From Synchiropus splendidus (lineage: Eukaryota > Chordata > Actinopteri > Syngnathiformes > Callionymidae): a stretch of 64,000 nucleotides of DNA. Below the pieces are notes generated by a model, which saw only the letters and a program-made list of their open reading frames with translations, did no database searches and was not told the DNA's origin. Position numbers and translations under genes: made by a program. This document shows, in pieces, positions 1-11,500 of this stretch; the first letter of the stretch is position 1; the number at the start of each line of letters is the position of its first letter. The stretch spans positions 434,001 through 498,000 of the forward strand of contig NW_026527057.1 of the NCBI RefSeq assembly GCF_027744825.2, given 5' to 3'.

Positions 1-274
1 TGTTAATAACTTTGGAAAAACACTTCAGACAGCTTAGATTTGATGTGCACCTACCAGAAAGACCCTTTCTGCTTTAGTGGGAGGTTAAAATTTCATGTTC
101 TGAAGCTTCCCTGAAAAGTTATGGCACAATGCGTAAAAACGCTTTTCAGCCTGAGATAAGGTGAGTTTCGGAACGCCAAACATAAAAGTGTTAATAACTT
201 TGGAAAAACACTTCAGACAGCTTAGATTTGATGTGCAACTACTAGAAAGACCCTTTCTGGTATTGTGGGAGGTT
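1..274 (+). repeat. Left-edge monomers preceding the 4,121-bp duplication
   Basis: The window opens one base into a monomer (TGTTAATAAC at 1; the next phase start is at 188). These copies carry the TTGG variant at positions 15-16, and one has a CTGGTATTG variant near 259-266 that is absent from the equivalent place before the second duplication copy. This places the left edge of the duplicated segment to the right of about 274. The array evidently continues off the left end of the window. Confidence 0.8.
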
Positions 275-3200
275 AAAATTTCATGTTCTGAAGCTTCCCT
301 GAAAAGTTATGGCACAATGCTCAAAAACGCTTTTCAGCCTGAGATAAGGTGGGTTTCGGAACGCAAACAAACAGTGTTGATAACTTTCGAAAAACACTTC
401 AGACAGCTTAGATTTGATGTGCAACTACTAGAAAGACCCTTTCAGCTATAGTGGGAGGTTAAAATTTCATGTTCTGAAGCTTCCCTGAAAAGTTATGGCA
501 CAATGCACAAAAACGCTTTTCAGCCTGAGATAAGGTGGGTTTCGGAACGCCAAACATAAAAGTGTTGATAACTTTCGAAAAACACTTTAGACAGCTTAGA
601 TTTGATGTGAAACTACTAGAAAGACCCTTTCTGCTATAGTGGGAAGTTAAAATGTCATGTTTTGAAGCTTCCCTGAAAAGTTATGGCACAATGCACAAAA
701 ACGCGTTTCAGCCTGAGATAAGGTGGGTTTCGGAACGCCAAACATAGAAGTGTTGATAACTTTCGAAAAACACTTCAGACAGGTTAGATTTGATGTGCAC
801 CTACTAGAAAGACCCTTTCTGCTTTAGTGGGAGGTAAAAATTTCATGTTCTGAAGCTTCCCTGAAAAGTTATGGCACAATGCGTAAAAACGCTTTTCAGC
901 CTGAGATGAGGTGGGTTTCGGAACGCCAAACATAAAAGTGTTAATAACTTTGGAAAAACACTTCAGACAGCTTAGATTTGATGTGCAACTACTAGAAAGA
1001 CCCTTTCTGCTATTGTAGGAGGTTAAAATTTCATGTTCTGAAGCTTCCCTGAAAAGTTATGGCACAATGCTCAAAAACGCTTTTCAGCCTGAGATAAGGT
1101 GGGTTTCGGAACGCCAAACATAACAGTGTTGATAACTTTCGAAAAACACTTCAGACAGCTTAGATTTGATGTGCAACTACAAGAAAGACCCTTTCAGCTA
1201 TAGTGGGAGGTTAAAATTTCATGTTCTGAAGCTTCCCTGAAAAGTTATGGCACAATGCGTAAAAACGCTTTTCAGCCTGAGATAAGGTTGGTTTCGGAAC
1301 GCCAAACATAAAAGTGTTAATAACTTTGGAAAAACAATTCAGACAGCTTAGATTTGATGTGCAACTACTAGAAAGACCCTTTCTGCTATTGTGGGAGGTT
1401 AAAATTTCATGTTCTGAAGCTTCCCTGAAATGTTATGGCACAATGCACAAAAACGCTTTTCAGCCTGAGATAAGGTGGGTTTCGGAACGCCAAACATAAA
1501 AGTGTTGATAACTTTCGAAAAACACTTCAGACAGCTTAGATTTGATGTGCACCTACTAGAAAGACCCTTTCTGCTATAGTGGGACGTTAAAATTTCATGT
1601 TCTGAAGCTTCCCTGAAAAGTTATGGCACAATGCGTAAAAACGCTTTTCAGCCTGAGATAAGGTGGGTTTTGGAACGCCAAACATAAAAGTGTTAATAAC
1701 TTTGGAAAAACACTTCAGACAGCTTAAATTTGATGTGCAACTACTAGAAAGACCCTTTCTGCTATAGTGGGAGGTTAAAATTTCATGTTCTGAAGCTTCC
1801 CTGAAAAGTTGTGGCCCAATGCACAAAAACGCTTTTCAGCCTGAGATAAGGTGGGTTTCGGAACGCCAAACATAAAAGTCTTGATAACTTTCGAAAAACA
1901 CTTCAGACAGCTTAGATTTGATGTGCAACTACTAGAAAGACCCTTTCTGCTATAGTGGGAGGTTAAAATTTCATGTTCTGAAGCTTCCCTGAAAAGTTAT
2001 GGCACAATGCACAAAAACGCTTTTCAGCCTGAGATAAGGTGGGTTTCGGAACGCCAAACATAAAAGTGTTGATAACTTTCGAAAAACACGTCAGACAGCT
2101 TAGATTTGATGTGCACCTACTAGAAAGACCCTTTCTGCTTTAGTGGGAGGTTAAAATTTCATGTTCTGAAGCTTCCCTGAAAAGTTATGGCACAATGCGT
2201 AAAAACACTTTTCAGCCTGAGATAAGGTGGGTTTCGGAACGCCAAACAAACGTGTTAATAACTTTCGAAAAACACTTCAGACAGCTTAGATTTGATGTGC
2301 AACTACTAGAAAGACCCTTTCTGCTATAGTGGGAGGTTAAAATTTCATGTTCTGAAGCTTCCCTGAAAAGTTATGGCACAATGCACGAAAACACTTTCCA
2401 GCCTGAGATAAGGTGGGTTTCGGAACGCCAAACATAAAAGTGTTAATAACTTTTGAAAAACACTTCAGGCAGCTTAGATTTGATGTGCAACTACTAGAAA
2501 GACCCTTTCTGCTATAGTGGGAGGTTAAAATTTCATGTTCTGAAGCTTCCCTGAAAAGTTATGACACAATGCAGAAAAACGCTTTTCAGCCTGAGATAAG
2601 GTGGGTTTCGGAACGCCAAACATAAAAGTGTTAATAACTTACGAAAAACACTTCAGACAGCTTAGATTTGATGTGCAACTACTAGAAAGACCCTTTCTGC
2701 TATAGTGGGAGGTTAAAATTTAATGTTCTGAAGCTTCCCTGAAAAGTTATGGCACAATGCATAACAATGCTTTTCAGCCTGAGATAAGGTGGGTTTCGGA
2801 ACGCCAAATATAAAAGTGTTGATAACTTTCGAAAAACACTTCAGACAGCTTAGATTTGATGTGCAAATACTAGAAAGACCCTTTCTGCTATAGTGGGAGG
2901 TTAAAATTTCATGTTCTGAAGCTTCCCTGAAAAGTTATGGCAAAATGCACAAAAACGCTTTTCAGCCTGAGATAAGGTGGGTTTCCGAACGCCAAACAAA
3001 CGTGTTAATAACTTTCGAAAAACACTTCAGACAGTTTAGATTTGATGTGCAACTACTAGAAAGACCCTTTCTGCTATAGTGGGAGGTTAAATTTTCATGT
3101 TCTGAAGCTTCCCTGAAAAGTTATGGCACAATGCACAAATACGCTTTTCAGCCTGAGATAAGGTGGGTTTCGGAAAGCCAAACATAAAAGTGTTGACAAC

Positions 3201-4395
3201 TTTCGAAAAACACTTCAGACAGCTTACATTTGACGTGCAACTACTAGAAACACCCTGACTGCTATAGTGGGAGGTTAAATTTTCATGTTCTGAAGCTTCC
3301 CTGAAAAGTTATGGCACAATGCACAAAAACGCTTTTCAGCCTGAGGGTTTCGGAACGCCAAACATAAAAGTGTTGATAACTTTCGAAAAACACTTCAGAC
3401 AGCTTAGATTTGATGTGCAACTACTAGAAAGACCCTTTCTGCTATAGTGGGAGGTTAAAATTTCATGTTCTGATGCTTCCCTGAAAGGTTATGGCACAAT
3501 GCACAAAAACGCTTTTCAGCCTGAGATAAGGTGGGTTTCGGAACGCCAAACATAAAAGTGTTAATAACTTTCGAAAAACACTTCAGGCAGCTTAGATTTG
3601 ATGTGCAACTACTAGAAAGACCCTTTCTGCTATAGTGGGAGGTTAAAATTTAATGTTCTGAAGCTTCCCTGAAAAGTTATGGCACAATGCACAAAAACGC
3701 TTTTTCAGCCTGAGATAAGGTGGGTTTCGGAACGCCAAACATAAAAGTGTTGATAACTTTCGAAAAACACTTCAGACAGCTTAGATTTGATGTGCAACTA
3801 CTAGAAAGACCCTTTCTGCTATAGTGGGAGGTTAAAATTTCATGTTCTGAAGCTTCCCTGAAAAGTTATGGCACAATGCGTAAAAACGCTTTTCAGCCTG
3901 AGATAAGGTGGGTTTCGGAACGCCAAACAAACGTGTTAATAACTTTCGAAAAACACTTCAGACAGCTTAGATTTGATGTGCAATTACTAGAAAGACCCTG
4001 TCTGCTATAGTGGGAGGTTAAAATTTCATGTTCTGAAGCTTCCCTGAAAAGTTATGGCACGATGCACAAAAACGCTTTTCAGCCTGAGATAAGGTGGGTT
4101 TCGGAACGCCAAAAATAAAAGTGTCGATAACTTTCGAAAAACACTTCAGACAGCTTAGATTTGATGTGCACCTAATAAAAAGACCCTTTCTGCTATAGTG
4201 GGAGGTTAAAATTTCATGTTCTGAAGCTTCCCTGAAAAGTTAAGGCACAATGCACAAAAACGCTTTTCAGCCTGAGATAAGGTGGGTTTCGGAAGGCCAA
4301 ACATAAAAGTGTTAATAACTTTCAAAAAACACTTCAGACAGCTTAGATTTGATGTGCAACTACTAGAAAGACCCTTTCTGCTATAGTGGGAGGTT
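275..4395 (+). repeat. 4,121-bp segmental tandem duplication, copy 1 (22 monomers)
   Basis: Every private variant I followed recurs exactly 4,121 bp downstream. Examples are the ACGCAAACAAACAG junction (361 and 4482), CATAGAAG (744 and 4865), GTGGCCCAATG (1810 and 5931), the 8-bp deletion after CAGCCTGAG (3345 and 7466), GAAACACCCTGACTG (3247 and 7368) and GTGTCGATAAC (4121 and 8242). I saw no mismatch between the copies. Three of the 22 monomers are 186 bp (the AACAAACGTG variant), one other is also shortened at its AACAAACAG junction, and one is 8 bp shorter. The left breakpoint lies in about 267-320 and cannot be placed more finely because the flanks are themselves monomers. Confidence 0.9.
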
Positions 4396-7300
4396 AAAAT
4401 TTCATGTTCTGAAGCTTCCCTGAAAAGTTATGGCACAATGCTCAAAAACGCTTTTCAGCCTGAGATAAGGTGGGTTTCGGAACGCAAACAAACAGTGTTG
4501 ATAACTTTCGAAAAACACTTCAGACAGCTTAGATTTGATGTGCAACTACTAGAAAGACCCTTTCAGCTATAGTGGGAGGTTAAAATTTCATGTTCTGAAG
4601 CTTCCCTGAAAAGTTATGGCACAATGCACAAAAACGCTTTTCAGCCTGAGATAAGGTGGGTTTCGGAACGCCAAACATAAAAGTGTTGATAACTTTCGAA
4701 AAACACTTTAGACAGCTTAGATTTGATGTGAAACTACTAGAAAGACCCTTTCTGCTATAGTGGGAAGTTAAAATGTCATGTTTTGAAGCTTCCCTGAAAA
4801 GTTATGGCACAATGCACAAAAACGCGTTTCAGCCTGAGATAAGGTGGGTTTCGGAACGCCAAACATAGAAGTGTTGATAACTTTCGAAAAACACTTCAGA
4901 CAGGTTAGATTTGATGTGCACCTACTAGAAAGACCCTTTCTGCTTTAGTGGGAGGTAAAAATTTCATGTTCTGAAGCTTCCCTGAAAAGTTATGGCACAA
5001 TGCGTAAAAACGCTTTTCAGCCTGAGATGAGGTGGGTTTCGGAACGCCAAACATAAAAGTGTTAATAACTTTGGAAAAACACTTCAGACAGCTTAGATTT
5101 GATGTGCAACTACTAGAAAGACCCTTTCTGCTATTGTAGGAGGTTAAAATTTCATGTTCTGAAGCTTCCCTGAAAAGTTATGGCACAATGCTCAAAAACG
5201 CTTTTCAGCCTGAGATAAGGTGGGTTTCGGAACGCCAAACATAACAGTGTTGATAACTTTCGAAAAACACTTCAGACAGCTTAGATTTGATGTGCAACTA
5301 CAAGAAAGACCCTTTCAGCTATAGTGGGAGGTTAAAATTTCATGTTCTGAAGCTTCCCTGAAAAGTTATGGCACAATGCGTAAAAACGCTTTTCAGCCTG
5401 AGATAAGGTTGGTTTCGGAACGCCAAACATAAAAGTGTTAATAACTTTGGAAAAACAATTCAGACAGCTTAGATTTGATGTGCAACTACTAGAAAGACCC
5501 TTTCTGCTATTGTGGGAGGTTAAAATTTCATGTTCTGAAGCTTCCCTGAAATGTTATGGCACAATGCACAAAAACGCTTTTCAGCCTGAGATAAGGTGGG
5601 TTTCGGAACGCCAAACATAAAAGTGTTGATAACTTTCGAAAAACACTTCAGACAGCTTAGATTTGATGTGCACCTACTAGAAAGACCCTTTCTGCTATAG
5701 TGGGACGTTAAAATTTCATGTTCTGAAGCTTCCCTGAAAAGTTATGGCACAATGCGTAAAAACGCTTTTCAGCCTGAGATAAGGTGGGTTTTGGAACGCC
5801 AAACATAAAAGTGTTAATAACTTTGGAAAAACACTTCAGACAGCTTAAATTTGATGTGCAACTACTAGAAAGACCCTTTCTGCTATAGTGGGAGGTTAAA
5901 ATTTCATGTTCTGAAGCTTCCCTGAAAAGTTGTGGCCCAATGCACAAAAACGCTTTTCAGCCTGAGATAAGGTGGGTTTCGGAACGCCAAACATAAAAGT
6001 CTTGATAACTTTCGAAAAACACTTCAGACAGCTTAGATTTGATGTGCAACTACTAGAAAGACCCTTTCTGCTATAGTGGGAGGTTAAAATTTCATGTTCT
6101 GAAGCTTCCCTGAAAAGTTATGGCACAATGCACAAAAACGCTTTTCAGCCTGAGATAAGGTGGGTTTCGGAACGCCAAACATAAAAGTGTTGATAACTTT
6201 CGAAAAACACGTCAGACAGCTTAGATTTGATGTGCACCTACTAGAAAGACCCTTTCTGCTTTAGTGGGAGGTTAAAATTTCATGTTCTGAAGCTTCCCTG
6301 AAAAGTTATGGCACAATGCGTAAAAACACTTTTCAGCCTGAGATAAGGTGGGTTTCGGAACGCCAAACAAACGTGTTAATAACTTTCGAAAAACACTTCA
6401 GACAGCTTAGATTTGATGTGCAACTACTAGAAAGACCCTTTCTGCTATAGTGGGAGGTTAAAATTTCATGTTCTGAAGCTTCCCTGAAAAGTTATGGCAC
6501 AATGCACGAAAACACTTTCCAGCCTGAGATAAGGTGGGTTTCGGAACGCCAAACATAAAAGTGTTAATAACTTTTGAAAAACACTTCAGGCAGCTTAGAT
6601 TTGATGTGCAACTACTAGAAAGACCCTTTCTGCTATAGTGGGAGGTTAAAATTTCATGTTCTGAAGCTTCCCTGAAAAGTTATGACACAATGCAGAAAAA
6701 CGCTTTTCAGCCTGAGATAAGGTGGGTTTCGGAACGCCAAACATAAAAGTGTTAATAACTTACGAAAAACACTTCAGACAGCTTAGATTTGATGTGCAAC
6801 TACTAGAAAGACCCTTTCTGCTATAGTGGGAGGTTAAAATTTAATGTTCTGAAGCTTCCCTGAAAAGTTATGGCACAATGCATAACAATGCTTTTCAGCC
6901 TGAGATAAGGTGGGTTTCGGAACGCCAAATATAAAAGTGTTGATAACTTTCGAAAAACACTTCAGACAGCTTAGATTTGATGTGCAAATACTAGAAAGAC
7001 CCTTTCTGCTATAGTGGGAGGTTAAAATTTCATGTTCTGAAGCTTCCCTGAAAAGTTATGGCAAAATGCACAAAAACGCTTTTCAGCCTGAGATAAGGTG
7101 GGTTTCCGAACGCCAAACAAACGTGTTAATAACTTTCGAAAAACACTTCAGACAGTTTAGATTTGATGTGCAACTACTAGAAAGACCCTTTCTGCTATAG
7201 TGGGAGGTTAAATTTTCATGTTCTGAAGCTTCCCTGAAAAGTTATGGCACAATGCACAAATACGCTTTTCAGCCTGAGATAAGGTGGGTTTCGGAAAGCC

Positions 7301-8516
7301 AAACATAAAAGTGTTGACAACTTTCGAAAAACACTTCAGACAGCTTACATTTGACGTGCAACTACTAGAAACACCCTGACTGCTATAGTGGGAGGTTAAA
7401 TTTTCATGTTCTGAAGCTTCCCTGAAAAGTTATGGCACAATGCACAAAAACGCTTTTCAGCCTGAGGGTTTCGGAACGCCAAACATAAAAGTGTTGATAA
7501 CTTTCGAAAAACACTTCAGACAGCTTAGATTTGATGTGCAACTACTAGAAAGACCCTTTCTGCTATAGTGGGAGGTTAAAATTTCATGTTCTGATGCTTC
7601 CCTGAAAGGTTATGGCACAATGCACAAAAACGCTTTTCAGCCTGAGATAAGGTGGGTTTCGGAACGCCAAACATAAAAGTGTTAATAACTTTCGAAAAAC
7701 ACTTCAGGCAGCTTAGATTTGATGTGCAACTACTAGAAAGACCCTTTCTGCTATAGTGGGAGGTTAAAATTTAATGTTCTGAAGCTTCCCTGAAAAGTTA
7801 TGGCACAATGCACAAAAACGCTTTTTCAGCCTGAGATAAGGTGGGTTTCGGAACGCCAAACATAAAAGTGTTGATAACTTTCGAAAAACACTTCAGACAG
7901 CTTAGATTTGATGTGCAACTACTAGAAAGACCCTTTCTGCTATAGTGGGAGGTTAAAATTTCATGTTCTGAAGCTTCCCTGAAAAGTTATGGCACAATGC
8001 GTAAAAACGCTTTTCAGCCTGAGATAAGGTGGGTTTCGGAACGCCAAACAAACGTGTTAATAACTTTCGAAAAACACTTCAGACAGCTTAGATTTGATGT
8101 GCAATTACTAGAAAGACCCTGTCTGCTATAGTGGGAGGTTAAAATTTCATGTTCTGAAGCTTCCCTGAAAAGTTATGGCACGATGCACAAAAACGCTTTT
8201 CAGCCTGAGATAAGGTGGGTTTCGGAACGCCAAAAATAAAAGTGTCGATAACTTTCGAAAAACACTTCAGACAGCTTAGATTTGATGTGCACCTAATAAA
8301 AAGACCCTTTCTGCTATAGTGGGAGGTTAAAATTTCATGTTCTGAAGCTTCCCTGAAAAGTTAAGGCACAATGCACAAAAACGCTTTTCAGCCTGAGATA
8401 AGGTGGGTTTCGGAAGGCCAAACATAAAAGTGTTAATAACTTTCAAAAAACACTTCAGACAGCTTAGATTTGATGTGCAACTACTAGAAAGACCCTTTCT
8501 GCTATAGTGGGAGGTT
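4396..8516 (+). repeat. 4,121-bp segmental tandem duplication, copy 2
   Basis: This is the second, directly adjacent copy of the preceding segment, matching it at every diagnostic variant compared. It ends at about 8516-8561, where copy 1 runs on to GCTCAAAAACG (about 4439) and this copy to GCACAAAAACG (about 8560). The perfect-looking identity contrasts with the several-percent differences between neighbouring monomers. That means either a very recent unequal exchange or an assembly duplication. Confidence 0.9.
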
Positions 8517-11500
8517 AAAATTTCATGTTCTGAAGCTTCCCTGAAAAGTTATGGCACAATGCACAAAAACGCTTTTCAGCCTGAGATAAGGTGGGTTTCG
8601 GAACGCCAAACATAAAAGTGTTGATAACTTTCGAAAAACACTTCAGACAGCTTAGATTTGATGTGCACCTACTAGAAAGACCCTTTCTGCTATAGTGGGA
8701 GGTTAAAATTTCATGTTCTGAAGCTTCCCTGAAAAGTTATGGCACAATGCAAAAAAACGCTTTTAGGCCTGAGATAAGGTGGGTTTCGGAACGCCAAACA
8801 AAAAAGTGTTAATAACTTTCGAAAAACACTTCAGACAGCTTAGATTTGATGTGCAACTACTAGAAAGATCCTTTCTGCTATAGTGGGAGGTTAAAATTTC
8901 ATGTTCTGAAGCTTCCCTGAATAGTTATGGCACAATGCACAAAAAAGCTTTTCAGCCTGAAATAAGGTGGTTTTCGGAACGCCAAACATAAAAGTGTTGA
9001 TAACTTTCGAAAAACACTTCAGACAGCTTAGATTTGATGTGCAACTACTAGAAAGATCCTTTCTGCTATAGTGGGAGGTTAAAATTTAATGTTCTGAAGC
9101 TTCCCTGAAAAGTTATGGCACAATGCATAACAACGCTTTTCAGCCTGAGATAAGGTGGGTTTCGGAACGCCAAATATAAAAGTGTTGATAACTTTCGAAA
9201 AACACTTCAGACAGCTTAGATTTGATGTGCAACTACTAGAAAGACCCTTTCTGCTATAGTGGGAGGTTAAAATTTCATGTTCTGAAGCTTCCCTGAAAAG
9301 TTATTGCAAAATGCACAAAAACGCTTTTCAGCCTGAGATAAGGTGGGTTTCGGAACGCCAAACTAACGTGTTAATAACTTTCGAAAAACACTTCAGACAG
9401 CTTAGATTTGATCTGCAACTACTAGAAAGACCCTTTCTGCTATAGTGGGAGGTTAAAATTTCATGTTCTGAAGCTTCCCTGAAAAGTTATGGCACAATGC
9501 ACAAAAACGCTTTTCAGCCTGAGATAAGGTGGGTTTCGGAACGCCAAACATAAAAGTGTGGATAACTTTCGAAAAACACTTCAGACAGCTTAGATTTGAT
9601 GTGCAACTACTAGAAAGACCCTTTCTGCTATAGTTGGAAGTTAAAATTTCATGTTCTGAAGCTTCCCTGAAAAGTTATGGCACAATGCACAAAAACGCTT
9701 GTCAGCCTGAGATAAGGTGGGTTTCGGAACGCCAAAAATAAAAGTGTTGATAACTTTCGAAAAACACTTCAGACAGCTTAGATTTGATGTGCACCTACTA
9801 GAAAGACCCTTTCTGCTATAGTGGGAGGTTAAAATTTCATGTTCTGATGCTTCCCTGAAAAGTTATGGCACAATGCACAAAAACGCTTTTCAGCCTGAGA
9901 TAAGGTGGGTTTCGGAACGCCAAACAAACGTGTTAATAACTTTCGAAAAACACTTCAGACAGCTTAGATTTGATGTGCAACTACTAGAAAGACCCTTTCT
10001 GCTATAGTGGGAGGTTAAAATTTCATGTTCTGAAGCTTCCCTGAAAAGTTATGGCACAATGCACGAAAACACTTTCCAGCCTGAGATAAGGTGGGTTTCG
10101 GAACGCCAAACATAAAAGTGTTAATAACTTTTGAAAAACACTTCAGGCAGCTTAGATTTGATGTGCAACTACTAGAAAGACCCTTTCTGCTATAGTGGGA
10201 GGTTAAAATTTCATGTTCTGAAGCTTCCCTGAAAAGTTATGACACAATGCAGAAAAACGCTTTTCAGCCTGAGATAAGGTGGGTTTCGGAACGCCAAACA
10301 TAAAAGTGTTAATAACTTACGAAAAACACTTCAGACAGCTTAGATTTGATGTGCAACTACTAGAAAGACCCTTTCTGCTATAGTGGGAGGTTAAAATTTA
10401 ATGTTCTGAAGCTTCCCTGAAAAGTTATGGCACAATGCATAACAACGCTTTTCAGCCTGAGATAAGGTGGGTTTCGGAACGCCAAATATAAAAGTGTTGA
10501 TAACTTTCGAAAAACACTTCAGACAGCTTAGATTTGATGTGCAACTACTAGAAAGACCCTTTCTGCTATAGTGGGAGGTTAAAATTTCATGTTCTGAAGC
10601 TTCCCTGAAAAGTTATGGCAAAATGCACAAAAACGCTTTTCAGCCTGAGATAAGGTGGGTTTCGGAACGCCAAACAAACGTGTTAATAACTTTCGAAAAA
10701 CACTTCAGACAGTATAGATTTGATGTGCAACTACTAGAAAGACCCTTTCTGCTATAGTGGGAGGTTAAATTTTCATGTTCTGAAGCTTCCCTGAAAAGTT
10801 ATGGCACAATGCACAAATACGCTTTTCAGCCTGAGATAAGGTGGGTTTCGGAAAGCCAAACATAAAAGTGTTGACAACTTTCGAAAAACACTTCAGACAG
10901 CTTACATTTGATGTGCAACTACTAGAAACACCCTGACTGCTATAGTGGGAGGTTAAATTTTCATGTTCTGAAGCTTCCCTGAAAAGTTATGGCACAATGC
11001 ACAAAAACGCTTTTCAGCCTGAGATAAGGTGGGTTTCGGAACGCCAAACATAAAAGTGTTGATAACTTTCGAAAAACACTTCAGACAGCTTAGATTTGAT
11101 GTGCAACTACTAGAAAGACCCTTTCTGCTATAGTGGGAGGTTAAAATTTCATGTTCTGATGCTTCCCTGAAAGGTTATGGCACAATGCACAAAAACGCTT
11201 TTCAGCCTGAGATAAGGTGGGTTTCGGAACGCCAAACATAAAAGTGTTAATAACTTTCGAAAAACACTTCAGGCAGCTTAGATTTGATGTGCAACTACTA
11301 GAAAGACCCTTTCTGCTATAGTGGGAGGTTAAAATTTAATGTTCTGAAGCTTCCCTGAAAAGTTATGGCACAATGCACAAAAACGCTTTTTCAGCCTGAG
11401 ATAAGGTGGGTTTCGGAACGCCAAACATAAAAGTGTTGATAACTTTCGAAAAACACTTCAGACAGCTTAGATTTGATGTGCACCTACTAGAAAGACCCTT

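Noticed and set aside
12..30. CENP-B box-like sequence around TTTCG(A)nAAACACTTC in each monomer
   Set aside because: It shares only the TTCG-nnnn-A-nn-C part of the core and lacks the CGGG half, so I do not call a CENP-B box.
161..451. 96-codon plus-strand ORF and the repeated 61-70-codon plus-strand ORFs
   Set aside because: They are the satellite monomer read across a boundary, with no ribosome-binding or promoter context and the same DNA used in two frames. They exist only where the monomer's TAG is mutated. Not genes.
275..8516. Long terminal repeats of a retroelement (long identical direct repeats)
   Set aside because: The 4,121-bp repeats are directly adjacent, made entirely of satellite monomers, and lack primer-binding, polypurine and coding sequence.
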